64,000 nt of DNA from Aselliscus stoliczkanus (GCA_033961575.1 CM066727.1:122748434-122812433), one strand, 5' to 3'. Numbered from the stretch's first letter, positions 10,840 through 22,446 are shown. A program made the numbers and translations. Notes: generated from the letters alone by a model not told the origin.

Positions 10840-11715
10840 TAGATCATTCATTCATTCATTCATTCATTCATGGATGTGTGCCAGTCACTGTTAATAGAAC
10901 ACTGAACAAGATTGATCTTTGACCTCATGGAACTCATAGTCTATCAGAAAAGATAGACCAAAGCAAATAATTGTAGAAATAATAAACTGTATAAAGACAA
11001 CAAAACAAAATAGACTGTGCAGCGAAGTTTAGTGAAGGAAAAGTATGCTGTGACATGAAGGAGTATGATGGGAGGACCTGACCTAACCTGTAGGAGTGGT
11101 CAAGCTTGGCTTTCCCTGGTGAAGTGACACCTAAGCTGAAGTCCAAAAGATGAATGTGGGATTAACTGGATAGTAAATGGGGAAGAGAGAGTTCCAGACA
11201 GAGGGAATAACATGTACAAAGGACCTAAAAGCTGCGGGAAAGAACCTGGCACAGTCAAGGAAGTCATGAAAGGCCCATATATTCAGAGATTAGAAATCCA
11301 GGGAAAGAGGGTCATGAGATAAAGTTGCAGAAGCCGGTGAGAGCAGAACCACCAGGGGTCTTGTGGGCCACAATAAGGATGTTGCCCTTTCACCCAAAAG
11401 CATTTGGAAGGCTTTGAAAAGATTTAGGCTGAGAAATGATATAGTCAGATGTTCCTTTTGAATTTGTGGGTGAGAATTGATTGGAGAAATGAATGAATAG
11501 AAGAAGAATATCAGTTAGGAGGCTCCTAGAATTGTCTCGATGAGATACAGTGGCTTGGATTACAGAGGTGAGAGGGAGTTGGAATGGAGCTTTAAGATAC
11601 TCAACAGATAGAATTGTTGGGCTTTGTGAATCACTAAATAAGTGTGAGATGTGAGGATGAGGATGATTAACAGATTTCCAGGTTCCCATTTAGGATACCT
11701 GGTGGTGCTGCTGCC
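10840..11715 (-). mobile_element. L2 LINE relic, antisense
   Basis: It opens with an ATTC array, the antisense of the L2 TGAATGAA tail. It continues with ACCTCATGGAACTCATAGTC, TTCCAGACAGAGGGAATAAC, CTTGTGGGCCACAATAAGG and TTTGAAAAGATTTAGGCTGA, the ordered antisense of L2 ORF2 3' coding and UTR. Frames are broken. Confidence 0.7.
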
Positions 11716-12489
11716 GCTTATTCAGAAAGAACACATTTGAAGGGAAAGCTCATTTGTTCTGGCCCGGATCTATTGACTTTGAGACGCCTGTAAAATACGT
11801 AAAAATGCCCGATGAGCAACCAGTTCAATATATAGATATAAACCAGACAAAATGCATGAAGATTGATGTTTTTGACAACTGTTTCAATATCTGAGGGAGA
11901 ATACAGCAAACCAGTTAACCAGAATAACAGTGTATCCAGAGCACAGTTGACGTTTATGTTGGGGGAAGGGGTGTGCATAGTGTGAAGGGGAGGGTATATC
12001 TTTGCGGCAGAAGTCATTTTTGCTTTAAAGGCGTAGTTTCTGAGCTCAGCCAGAATCCTTGTTAGGGTAGTGTTCAAAACCTCAGCCTTAAAGGACCCAG
12101 ACCTTGGGCACAGTTAGTTCTCAGATACACATCACTATACATATCGCGTAAATGATTGTATATCTTTAAAATATATTTTGCATAGCAAATTTAACATTTT
12201 ATTTAAAGGCCGGAAAAATATATATTTAAATATATATAGCCAATAGTTGCTATTTAGATACAGAATATTAAATAATATTTTTGTTCTTGATTGCAATGGA
12301 AAAAAAGTGTTGGTTAGATAATCATCCAGATTTGATTCCTACTGGAAACATTTGCATTTGTATTATTGAGTGGAGAGCTCTCCTCTGATACCTCATGGAT
12401 ATTTAATTATAATCTTCATGGTTTTTATATTATTGTCTTGTCTGTGACTAGAGATACTGAAGGACAGTAATGAATATAATAACCTACCT
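11716..12489. other. Unassigned sequence
   Basis: Nothing recognised. The AT-rich palindromic patch near 12215-12237 is simple sequence. Confidence 0.4.
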
Positions 12490-12705
12490 ATTCTTGGTAG
12501 TATAATGTAGTAGTTAACAGCATGGAGCCTGGAACTAGTCCATCTGGGTTCTGCCACTCACTGGCTGTGTGTGTTTGGAAGGTCACTTAACCTCTCCATG
12601 CCTCAGTTTCCATATTTATAAAATGAATGTAATAGCAATTTCTATCTCAGGATTTTGTGAGGATTAAATGAGTCAATATATGTAAAGCACGTAATGATGA
12701 AGCCT
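12490..12705 (+). mobile_element. MIR SINE, nearly full length
   Basis: AGTAGTTAACAGCATGGAGC, CTGCCACTCACTGGCTGTG, TGCCTCAGTTTCCATATTTA and TGTGAGGATTAAATGAGTCA follow the MIR consensus end to end. It is the best-preserved MIR here. Confidence 0.88.
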
Positions 12706-12739
12706 TGATTATACTAAATGCTTTTTATATTATTAATAT

Positions 12740-12945
12740 GAATAATGATCTAGAGATGGGCCACAAGGAGTTTACAGTCCACTGGGGAGTTCAGACAAAG
12801 AGATACTAGAATGGGGTCAGGACCAGCCTGATGAAGGCACAGAGGAGGAGAAGTAAAGGGATTCAAGTCAAGTCCGATTTGAGAACTGAGGGGTGACAGG
12901 AATTGCAGCATGGATTTTAGGAAATATGTTCTGAACTCCATAAAA
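12740..12945 (-). mobile_element. L2 LINE fragment, antisense
   Basis: AAGGAGTTTACAGTCCACTG is the antisense of the L2 3' phrase preceding its tail; the rest is weakly similar. Confidence 0.5.
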
Positions 12946-13170
12946 AGTTTTCACATACAACTCATTCACAGTCACAAAAACATTTATCTTTTGCTTCACA
13001 ATTTTCAATGATTATTTGATTAATTTATTTGATTCTTTTATCAGCCTTATGAAATAAATATTTTGAAGTACTTTCCCTGAGTCAATTGTGGGGAAACGTC
13101 TCATAAAAATAAGACACATTTCATAATCTCAAAGAATAAAGTTTAATGGATGTTTTGATCTCAATTTTTT

Positions 13171-13262
13171 ATAAGTGGAAATTAAGGTTTGGAGGAATTA
13201 AAGGACTTGCTCAGTTACACAGCTGGTGCTACAAAAATGATATGAACTCTAGTCTCTGGATT
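13171..13262 (-). mobile_element. MIR fragment, antisense
   Basis: AAGGACTTGCTCAGTTACAC then AGCTGG and AACTCTAGTCTCTGG are the antisense MIR core. Confidence 0.55.
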
Positions 13263-14460
13263 ATATATAGGTTTTATATATATATGATGGCTCTGAAACT
13301 AGATGAAACCACCCACTAATGGGCACAGAGTATCTGAGTTCCTTTCCTCAAAATAATATAGAAAATTGCATACTTTGATTTTAGAAACTCTAACATAATA
13401 CGATTATGCAGAAAAAGAATAAAAAGGGCCTCTGAATGTGTTTTCTCCGGCTTTGCAATGCCACAACACATCACTCATATCCTGGTAGAGAATAAAAATC
13501 TCTCCGAGCCTCTTTATTCAGTGAGCTTCCTAGGCTAGAATGCCAAGGCATTTATTTCACAGGGACATAAAGGGAAAAGGGTGGGATGTGTCCGCGCTGG
13601 GGCTAAAGTCACTACTTAGGGTTTGGAGCCAAGGACAACTGTCCAGAGCCAAAGTAAGCTCAGGTGGCAGGTAGGTGGGGCAGACTGGGGTTAGTTACAG
13701 AGCATGCTGGGCCTTGGAAAACCAGAAATCTACTGCTGTGAGAGAGGATCAGCTCAAGGGCACCCCAAATCAAAGAGTCAGAGTCCAGATAAGGCTACAG
13801 GGAGTGGGAGAATAAAAAGTGGGTGAGGGATCCAGCAGGGCAACCCAGGAGGACAGATGGTATCAGGGAAACACGATCCCTGAATAGGCTTCCTGTTACT
13901 ACTTCTGAGGCTTTCTTCAGCAATGATTTGGCAGTAATCAGTCACAGCAGGGCTGGTCTAGACCACGCAGGTGAGAACCAGCAGTGAGTTCACTGGCTGA
14001 AATGAGGCCGGCTACCATGAAGGTTAGCCTGGCTCTCCAAGAGTAAGCTGCAGAGGGACCTTGGAGAAGGTGCAAAGTCCCAGGCTCAGACGCATGCATG
14101 CTTATGCTTGCTTATGCTTATGCTTATGCTTATACTGTTGAAGACTGCACTTGGCAAAAGCTACTTCAAAGGGAAAGCTGTTAAAGGTGTTCATTTTCCT
14201 AAATGATTCCTGGTAGACAAATAGTAAGTGGAGGGGGAAATGAAGCAAAGCAAATATCCTTTTCTGTGAGTCAGAAACACATACACCCTGCTGTCTTTGA
14301 AAAGTGTATAGGGCTGAATACAAAGGTCCAAAAGCTGCTAAAAGCGTTTGAAAAACACAAACATTTGGATTCCTATACCACTCCCCCAACTGGAAACCAG
14401 TTTGAGATATGGGAATGAAAGTAAATTGAGCTTGTTACCCTGAACTGTAAAAGATCTAAA
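13263..14460. other. Unassigned sequence with a short CTTATG repeat
   Basis: A small hexamer array of CTTATG-like units lies at about 14096-14134, preceded by GCATGCATG. The rest, including a moderately G-rich stretch at 13560-13860, matches nothing I know. Confidence 0.4.
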
Positions 14461-14640
14461 GACAATGGGAACCCTCATTGGTGCTTAAAATGTGCCAGCC
14501 ACTCTTCTGAGCACCATGTATGTGCTCATTTAATCCTCCCAGCAACCTTCCCACTCCTATTATTATCACTATTTTACCATTGAGATAACTGAGATACAGA
14601 GAAAATAAGTGACATGTTCAGGATTACACAGCCTGAAGTT
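14461..14640 (-). mobile_element. MIR fragment, antisense
   Basis: AATGTGCCAGCCACTCTTCT, CTCATTTAATCCTCCCAGCA and GATAACTGAGATACAGAG are the antisense MIR 3' half. Confidence 0.7.
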
Positions 14641-14944
14641 CATAGAATCCTGCAAAATATGGATGTGGTAAAATACCATAATCCCATTTGCTTTTTTTCG
14701 TCTGCAGTCATGAGACCAGGAACATTTTGGGGGACCACAACTCCAAATGTCTGCTTCCATGTAGCTAAGAGGCTGTATTTTCTGTCCTGCAGTTAGCCTA
14801 AACTACGTGCACACTACATGGCTAAAGCAGTGATTTCTGTGCTGAGCAATGAAATGTGTAAACCCTTTTAGGCTTTAGTGTTATAAATGCAAATATATAG
14901 ATCATCAATGCTATTATTCTGTATTATAATTTCTTCCCACACTG
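14641..14944. other. Unassigned sequence
   Basis: Nothing recognised. Confidence 0.4.
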
Positions 14945-15172
14945 TTATTGGGTTAGAGTAAGGGGTAAGAACAGGGGCTGGAGTCAGACTTCTGGGGTTA
15001 ATTCCTAGCCAAACTTACTAATTATGCAACTTGGAAAGTTATTTATCCTACAAGAGGCTTCTGTTATGTTCCTGCCTTACAGGCTTGTTGGGGAACTTAC
15101 ATGTGATGCGTACTAAATGCTTTGCACAGGGCCTGGCACTTGGTAAGTGCTCAGTACATGCTATCATGGTTG
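14945..15172 (+). mobile_element. MIR SINE
   Basis: AACAGGGGCTGGAGTCAGAC, AATTATGCAACTTGGAAAG and AGGGCCTGGCACTTGGTAAG with CAGTACATG give the MIR head, core and end in sense. Confidence 0.75.
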
Positions 15173-15829
15173 GTTTTCGTTTCTCTGAAGATGAAACCAA
15201 AGGAAACCAGGAGGAGTGGGTCTTTCAACTTCTCTATAGCTCTGATTCTCTTCCCTCCCTATTTTTAGAATTCCACAGAAACTGCAGCCAGCGCTTAGAT
15301 GTTGTTAGGATGGAAAGGGCAATGTAACCTTTCTCTCTTGTTTTGCCCATCTAAAAAAAAAATGAACAGTTTCTTACTGGATTAATGGGGCAACTGATCT
15401 GGGGACAAGGAGAGAAAAGATGATGAATAGAATGGACAGGCAAGAAGTACAGTAATTCATGCAATTGGGATAAGATGTTTTTGGGGAAAACTTTAATAGA
15501 GACTCATTTTATGCTGAATTCATTATGTAACATTTATTTTAAGATGTTCTCATAAATTCTCCACAACTAATTAATTTTGTGGAACACTATTAATTGGTGT
15601 ATTTCCTCCATCTTTCCCAGTACTGGCAATATCAGGAAAATAGAAAAAGTATATTAAGACATTTACTAGAAAATACTATGTAAAAAACCCCAAAAACTTA
15701 CTTATATACCACTAATATCTCATTAGAAAATATAATAAGAAAAATATCTCATTCAAAAATTAAGTAACATAAAATGTCTCCATAAGACTTTTGTGAAGAA
15801 AACTGCAAACCTTTACTGAAAGATACACA
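15173..15829. other. Unassigned sequence
   Basis: Nothing recognised beyond a nine-A run near 15352. Confidence 0.4.
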
Positions 15830-16068
15830 TACACCCTGGGGGTGCCAAAAAAATGTATACAAGTGGAACTTTGGTCAATGTTCAAGTAGTACTTCATAAG
15901 TAATCATAAGTGTCTGGACGCTGATGGTAGTAACCACTTTGAGCACCTCTTGTAATTGCTGAAGTCAAACATGACTTGTATTAATCTTTTGTTATCAGTA
16001 TATATTAAATATTAAAATTTTAATACAGTTTTCCTTTCTTAAAATGTATATACATTTTTTTGGCACGC
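15830..16068. mobile_element. Mariner-like MITE with perfect 18-bp inverted repeats
   Basis: GTGCCAAAAAAATGTATA at 15842-15859 is the exact reverse complement of TATACATTTTTTTGGCAC at 16049-16066. On the left, a TA dinucleotide (15830-15831) and CACCCTGGG precede the repeat. On the right, the outer bases of the terminal repeat are replaced directly by a CT array. TA target sites and short ends of this style are typical of Tc1/mariner elements. About 240 bp with no transposase frame, so non-autonomous. Confidence 0.65.
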
Positions 16069-16071
16069 TCT

Positions 16072-16142
<71 letters not shown>
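16067..16142. repeat. Compound (CT)n(AC)n microsatellite
   Basis: About 13 CT units run straight into about 24 AC units with one T interruption. The array abuts the right end of the MITE. Confidence 0.95.
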
Positions 16143-16144
<2 letters not shown>

Positions 16145-16439
16145 AATTGACCATTGAAGGACTGAGAAATACTCAATATTTAAAAATGTCAGTTCTCCAA
16201 ATAATCTACAAATTCAATGCAATCCTAATCAAAATGTAAAAATTCCATTTTTAAGTGGAATTTAACAGATTCTAAAAATTTTATGAGGGTAAATGTGTAC
16301 GAATAACTAAAGCAGTTTTGAAAAAGAATTACAAAGCAAGGGCACCTCTAGAAAACAAAATAACAGGACCTGATGTGTACGTGGCCTCCTGTGTTCTTTC
16401 TTCTTGCCTTATATTTTGCCCCCTCTCGTTACCCTTTCC
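16143..16439. other. Unassigned AT-rich sequence
   Basis: The phrase AATGCAATCCTAATCAAAAT near 16218 resembles plus-strand L1 ORF2 coding sequence, so this may be a small L1 fragment. Otherwise nothing. Confidence 0.35.
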
Positions 16440-16730
16440 TGCTTGTTTTCTTTTCTTTTCTCTTAAATAGAATTAATGTTTTAGAGAAGTTTAGATTCAC
16501 AGCAAAATGAGCAGAAGGTAGAGTGATTTCCCATATAACGCCCCCACCTCCGATTCTGACACACACACACACACACACACACACAGCCTCCCCCATGATC
16601 AGCACCCCCACAGAGTGGTACATTTGTTAAAAACTATGAACCTATACTGACACATCATAATCACTCACAAGTCCATAGTTTACATTAGGGTTTATTCTTG
16701 GTGTTGTATATTCAATGGCTTGTTTCCTTT
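16440..16730 (-). mobile_element. Old L1 (L1M-type) 3' fragment, antisense
   Basis: GAGTGGTACATTTGTTAAAA, then TCACAAGTCCATAGTTTACA and TTAGGGTTTATTCTTGGTGT are phrases of old L1 3' regions as seen from the opposite strand. An AC repeat has expanded inside. Confidence 0.6.
16559..16585. repeat. (AC)n microsatellite
   Basis: About 13 AC units. Confidence 0.95.
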
Positions 16731-16974
16731 TAAAAATCATCTCTCGCTTTATGCCTTATACATGATGACTAAACATCTGACAGACCCTGGTCCTCACCTA
16801 TGCCAGGTGCACAGGAATCAGAGACCTTCTTACAAGGCCATGATGTCCACGTAGGATCCCATCCTGATCCCCTTGGAGGGGCCCTCATGGGGAATATTTG
16901 TTTTTTGCCACTGCTGTAACTTCAGTGCAGCTTCCCATCACTTTGGATCTTGAACCCTCTAAGAAACTCATTTA

Positions 16975-17125
16975 CTGATCCCCCATATATTTAATGACAA
17001 TTGGGGACTGAGGATATAATAGGAAAATAACAGAGTCCTTGGCCAAATGGAGATCACATTCTAGTGTACAGACAGCCAAGTAAACAAGCAATTACACTGC
17101 CGAGTGACCAGTGCTAGAGGATCCC
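16975..17125 (-). mobile_element. L2 fragment, antisense
   Basis: GGACTGAGGATATAATAGG, then AGATCACATTCTAGTGTACA, is the antisense L2 3' end. Confidence 0.5.
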
Positions 17126-17695
17126 AAGTGGTCCCTCTTGGCTCAAATTCATCTGGCATATATCTGCCAAATTAATAAAACACTGTACTCCATCAATGAA
17201 ACATGAAGACCCAGATTCCCATGTTGCTTGAAAATTTCCTATAGAATGGATGTTGAAATTTTACTTGTGTTCTAGAATGATTGTAGTACTCTAAAGTTAA
17301 ATTGGAGGCCAGTGGGACATTAGTGTAAGTCTTCTGCAAACTCTCAAGTGCACCATTGGAACAAGGAGGAGGATAAAAATGCATTTTTCATATTGTGTGA
17401 CTCCTTTGTGTCTGTTTTGCCTCTCTCAGGGTAAAATCGCTAATCAAATATAATAGATATACAAACCTCTGGGCACTCAGAGGGATTGAAATTCTCAAAA
17501 GCATTATTCAAGTTAAATTCACTTCTGTCTAAATTCTACTTTGGCTGCTTCCAGTGATTTCTGCTGAAGTGTTGACTATGTATGGTAGTCCTTTCTGCTG
17601 TCTGTACCACATCTTTTTTTGCTGGATGAGTTGGAGCTAACCTCTTTTAGCCAACCATTTTTTGAAGGTTTATGAAAGAACCTCTGGCCATCTCT
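17126..17695. other. Unassigned sequence
   Basis: Nothing recognised. Confidence 0.4.
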
Positions 17696-18100
17696 CATAT
17701 ATATATATATCATATATACACACATTTACGCTCCTCACAAAGTGATACCCCCCAATATACTACCCCTCAGACATCATACGTATATAGCTGTTATAATTCT
17801 GTTGACTCTATTGCCTATGCTGTACTCCACATCCTGTGACTGTATATATATTAAATTATAGTTGACATTCATTATTATTCAGCTTCACTTTCAGGTGTAC
17901 ACTGCAGTGGTCAGGCATCTACTCCGTCCATGAAGTGGTCTCCCTAATAAGACAAGTGCCCATCGGATACGCTACAAAATCTTTACAACATTATTGATTA
18001 TATCCCCCAAATTGTCTTTTGTATTCCCGTGGAAATCTTGTGGTTACCAATTTTTGTTTTCTAATCCCTTAACCTTCTCCCTCATCCCCGCCCCCCACCC
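17696..18100 (-). mobile_element. L1 3' UTR fragment, antisense
   Basis: TTCAGGTGTACACTGCAGTG and TCCATGAAGTGGTCTCC with 'acaacattattgattatat' are the antisense of L1 3' UTR ends; the sense version (CTGTACACCTGAAATTAA) is visible in the L1 at 36.1 kb. The left edge carries a short TA repeat. Confidence 0.6.
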
Positions 18101-18178
18101 ATTTAGCAACCTTCAGTTTATAGTTTCTTTTACCTTGAGCACTAGTATGGCCTCTGCCAGCCCTCTTTCTCACATTCC

Positions 18179-18204
18179 GGGGGGGGGGGGGGGGAGGGCC
18201 GGGG
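18179..18204. repeat. Long G run (G16) with flanking G tracts
   Basis: Sixteen Gs, then A, GGG, CC, GGGG. A homopolymer slippage site with quadruplex-forming potential on the plus strand. Confidence 0.9.
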
Positions 18205-19434
18205 AATGCCCTTTTTCTTATTTACAGTGTGCATCTAGAGGTGATGGTCAGATTAGAGGATAGCAAGAGCACTGCAGGATTTGTGCTGGCATGCAGAGGT
18301 GATTGTTTAGTTTTTGCCTTTTCTGGTTTCAGCTGGACAGCAAAGATCATGATGTTTGTTTTTGATTGTTGCAAGGACATACATACTCGCATGTTGAAAA
18401 AAATGTGTGTGTGTTGGGGGGCAAGGGTGGGAAAGAGTTTTCAAAAAGAAAGTAGAGAAGTTCTTCAGGATAGGGACATTCTATTCCAAAACCATTTCTT
18501 TTCATATCAAATAAAAGGCAGATATAAAAGTCTTTGCCATTAAGAGGGCCTACCAAGGACACATGTGCTAAGGGAGGGGCCCAGAGAAGCACAGTGCCTG
18601 TGTGAGGACTCTTTCGCTGTGAAGCTAGGCTGCTAAGTGTGTAGCCAGCCAGGGTGATTAATATAGGATAGTGGGGGCTGGACTGCAAGATTAGAACGAG
18701 GGACATGACAATGAGGTGGCCCAGGCTGATGCCAGGGGTTCCTTGGGGGTGGAAAAGAATCCCGTAGGTGGCATCCTTAGTTTACATGATTCAGGTACAA
18801 CACTCAGGCAAAACTCAGGCTGTATATTTACTTTTTAAGTTTCTTACAATTGAATTTATTTCTAACAAAATCTCCCAAGGGGTGGTAACTGAAACTTAGT
18901 AAATTTGAGATGAACTCAGTAAATGTGTTATTTTCTCCTTCCTGTTTTCTTCTAGATTTTGCACTTACATTTTGGAGTTAAACATACTATCAAAGCCTCA
19001 GAGAACAGTCCTCATGCCCCCTTATCTCCACTGCAGTGATTCTATGAGCCCATTGCAACCCAGTATCACATCGGTGAGGCTCTGGGCTACTCGCCATGTC
19101 ACTGGGGCTTCCTGGGCCTCTCTCTGTGAAGGTGCAGGGGGTGATACTGCTTATACATCTGTCACAGACACTGATAGCCCACTGTTCTCAGGCTGGGGGC
19201 AGGGCTGGCCATTTTTGCGGAAGTAGTCTTATGTACTAAGGAGTAGGACTGGCTATGCACAGGGTAGGTAAGGAAGCTCCTCCTAGTGAAAGTTGGTTTG
19301 AAAAGTGTAACTTGGTTAAAGCACAATAAGTTTTCTGATTACAGCATATTTTCTCTGTGCAAAACCTAATTAGAAGAAGCAGGTAAGAATTTAGATAAAA
19401 AAGAATATTAGGTATAATCACACCATCCTGATAT
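18205..19434. other. Unassigned sequence
   Basis: No repeat recognised. CCTTCCTGTTTTCTTCTAG ending at 18955 is an acceptor-like sequence, with a weak donor-like CGGTGAGG near 19072, but nothing else supports an exon. Confidence 0.35.
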
Positions 19435-19495
19435 AACCCTGTTCATATTTTGTCATAGATTTTCTCCCTATGTATAACCAGGATTTTTGTATGTT

Positions 19496-19533
<38 letters not shown>

Positions 19534-19930
19534 CATACACTATATATATATATATTTATTATGTGTATATAAATATATATATATATTTATTATGTGTATA
19601 TAAATATATATATATATTTAAAGTTCATAATAGTTACATAAAACATAATCCATTTATGTTGTACATATTGTCTGTAATCCCCATTTCCCCTTAAATTATG
19701 TATTGTGAAAATTGTTAAGTGTCAATACATATGCATCTGTATCATGTTTTTATAGGAATAACAAATTACTTAACCAATCCTCTGTTGATAAACATTTAGG
19801 TTGTTTTCAATTTTCACACTGATAACAGTGCTGTTACAAAAAGCCTCATTCTAAAAGTGGAATCTTTGGGTCAAAGGAATGGATTCAATAATGTCACAAA
19901 ACTGCCTCCGAATAGTTTGTATTCACTTAG
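19435..19930 (-). mobile_element. Old L1 fragment, antisense, with AT-rich expansions
   Basis: TTACTTAACCAATCCTCTG, TTGATAAACATTTAGGTTG, AAAAGTGGAATCTTTGGGTC and ACAAAACTGCCTCCGAATAG are antisense phrases of old L1 ORF2/3' sequence. TG and TA arrays fill 19495-19617. Confidence 0.65.
19495..19617. repeat. Compound (GT)n(AT)n repeat with duplicated AT block
   Basis: GT units lead into TA units, then ATTATGTGTATATAAATATA occurs twice in direct tandem (about 19557 and 19589). Confidence 0.9.
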
Positions 19931-20153
19931 ATTTTAACAACAATGACTCCCAATGCCATTGTCTACATTGCAGGATATGAAGGCCAAGCTAAACTGTCTA
20001 AAATCAGGAAAACCATAACCATAACCTAAGAAGGTCAGCTTCCCCAGGGCCAGGCCTATAAGCTCACTAACAAGGACCTGACTAGGGATTAGAGTTTTCT
20101 CCAGAAGTACATCACTGAAATGCTTCCGTGATCTATCAAGATATGTGGTTTCA

Positions 20154-20240
20154 GGGCCGGCCGAGTGGCGCGGTGGTGAAGCGCTGGCTTGGGAAGCCAG
20201 TGGCCCCGGTTCGGTTCCACATGTGAGGCCCAGTGACACT

Positions 20241-20270
<30 letters not shown>
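20154..20270 (+). mobile_element. Short bat tRNA-derived SINE, copy 2 (recent)
   Basis: GGGCCGGCCGAGTGGCGCGG head, hairpin GCTGGC-TTGGGAA-GCCAGT, B box GGTTCGGTTCC, CCAGTGACACTGCCCTC, then about 24 uninterrupted As. A perfect 15-bp duplication, AGATATGTGGTTTCA, flanks it (20139-20153 and 20271-20285). The pure tail, exact duplication and retained CpGs suggest a recent insertion. Confidence 0.96.
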
Positions 20271-20271
<1 letters not shown>

Positions 20272-20285
20272 GATATGTGGTTTCA

Positions 20286-21994
20286 AACACCCACTCAGCA
20301 AACCTGTGTTTGTACAAGTGTGTGAGTGTGTGGGGGGCATGTGTGCGGGTCCGTGCGCACACTCATTCAGACACATGCCAAAAGGCAGCAGCAGTGATTA
20401 CAAGTGTGGGTACAGTACATGTATGCTTAAGCTTTTTCTAGAAAAGTCTTAATTTTATTATTTCCTAATAAAGTGACTTAATTCTCAATAAATGTATTTG
20501 TATAGATGCATTATATAATGTATTTATATAGAACTGCGTTTACCAATTTACGAAGTCCTTGGTCAGCTTATTTGTTTTGTTTTCTGTTCAGGACATACCA
20601 GCACTGTGATATGGTCACCTCCCTAAAAGACTAGATAATGTCCTGTCTCAGAAAGGTTGGGCACCCCTCATACAATAACATCTCTAGTGTCAGGTCCTCA
20701 GGACAGGTCTTTAGTGGTGGCAGGCTCCAGCAGGTATGGTTCCTCTCCCACTCTCTAACTGCGTAAAAGAGTGTGGACTACCCTGAGCCCCACCTTTCTC
20801 TGCCCCAACTGCTCTCAAGTTATTCTCTATTTCTCCCTTTTCAGGGTAAAGTGTGGGAGTAAGGAATTGGAAAATGCAGCATTTTCCAGGAGGTTGAGTG
20901 GGCTCTTGGGGGTGTTTTTGTTTAAACCTCACTAATCTATTGTACTCCAAATAGGTGGCCTTAGGCTTTCTCTCCCACATTCCTACCCCAATGGGTCTTG
21001 CTTCCGTTTGTTTATTGTCACAAATTGCCTACCTTCTTTTTCTTGGTTCCTTCTTGTCCAAAAAAGCAAGGAACTGAAGAAGTCCTGTGTAGGTGTGGAG
21101 GGTGCTGATAAGTCTTGAAATGTCTATTTACTTGAGACAGACTCCAAAACATTGTAATTATAACATGGGGGAGATTTGCAATAGTGAAAAAAAAAAAAGA
21201 AATTTAGAGAAAGGGAGAAGAGTGACAGAGACAGGAGACAGATGCATTTGAGGTGCTGCCACACAAGTTGTTCACTCCCCTGGGATGGGAGAGGAAAGAT
21301 GGCAGTCTGCTCAGTATTGATTTTCAGGACGTTGCAATGACTCCTGTGCAGGAAATAGGGGTGCAATGAAGAGACAAAGGTCAAAATTGTTCCCAGGGAC
21401 AAAGTGAGAAGAAAGCCATCCATCCTGTTTGGTTGTCATTTCCAGGAGTTTTAACTGTTTTTATTTTTGTTTTTTTTTCTTTTCTTTTTTTCAACCTACC
21501 TATTGTACAACAAACTAACCCATGAAGGTATAATTTCATTGCGTGCCTCCCTTTCTAATTATGTTCTGGGATACTGAAGGGAACCCCCAATTTGGTTTTT
21601 CTGTTCATTCAGGGGGTACATTTTCTTTCTTTTCATGTCACTGATGAACTGACAATGGACATTTTCTGCTGCTCATTTGTAGGCTGCCTGTGTTGAGGAA
21701 ATGAGGGGGCTAGGTTATGATTTAGCACTGAGTTTTGAAACTGTGGTAACCAGAATGTTACCTTCCCCCCAAACTGGGCCCTTCAGGAGAGCTGAGAAGG
21801 GCCAGCTGGGAGCTGCTGGAAGGTCCTGGGAAAGAGAGTGCCTCCCAGGAGGGCGCCAGCTGTTCTGCTTTTCTTCCTAACAGCAGCTTCGTCTGGCTTA
21901 ATTCCCTCACCTCTACTGCCACCTCTTTCCCTTGGTTGCACAGCATTGATGAAAGGCAACAGAAGGAAGGGCTATAGGCAGAGCAAAGAGCACC
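20286..21994. other. Unassigned sequence
   Basis: I recognise no repeats or exons. A TG-rich patch (20318-20350) and A/T runs near 21188 and 21463-21492 are simple sequence. The stretch 21770-21870 is G+C-rich with no known match. Confidence 0.4.
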
Positions 21995-22185
21995 AGCAGA
22001 CACCATGTATAATCCTCAAAACAACACCTCAACCTCCGAGGGGTAGACATTACAGCTTTCCCTCATTTTCTTGATAAGGAAACTAAGCTCAGAGAGTCAA
22101 GTGATGTACCTGGGGTCATCTGGATAGCAGGGAGCAGAGGCAACACTAAAACCCTGTATCTGAGTTCAAGTCCAGAGGTTTCCAC
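21995..22185 (-). mobile_element. MIR SINE, antisense
   Basis: TAATCCTCAAAACAACACC, TTGATAAGGAAACTAAGCTC, GGGGTCATCTGGATAGCAG and GAGTTCAAGTCCAGAG follow the antisense MIR in order. Confidence 0.75.
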
Positions 22186-22336
22186 TATGGGCATACCTCA
22201 CTTCATTGCCCTTCACAGGTACTGTATTTCTGTCAACACTGAGGCCTCCATCAGCAAAAAACTTATGACTCACTGAAGGCGCTGATGATGGCAAGCACAT
22301 TTTTAGCAATAAACTATTTTTAAATTAAGGTATGTA

Positions 22337-22446
22337 GGGCTGGCCGAGTGGCGCGGTGGTTGAGCGCTGGCTTGGGAAACCAGCGGCCCCGTTTCGGGTC
22401 CCACATATGAGGGCCAGTGACACTGCCCTCAAAAAAAAAAAAAAAA
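22337..22446 (+). mobile_element. Short bat tRNA-derived SINE, copy 3
   Basis: GGGCTGGCCGAGTGGCGCGG head, near-perfect anticodon-arm hairpin (one broken pair), GGGCCAGTGACACTGC module, poly(A). The duplication TAAGGTATGTA lies at 22326-22336 and 22447-22457. Confidence 0.95.

Noticed and set aside
18229..18706. Overlapping 104- and 119-codon open frames on opposite strands
   Set aside because: No recognisable protein features and no supporting splice or promoter signals; length is within chance expectation for 64 kb.
18956..19072. Possible exon after the acceptor-like CCTTCCTGTTTTCTTCTAG
   Set aside because: The matching donor is weak and no reading frame or conservation evidence supports it.
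19934..20362. 142-codon minus-strand open frame
   Set aside because: It passes through the SINE at 20154-20270 and its poly(A), translating to a phenylalanine run, so it is not a gene.
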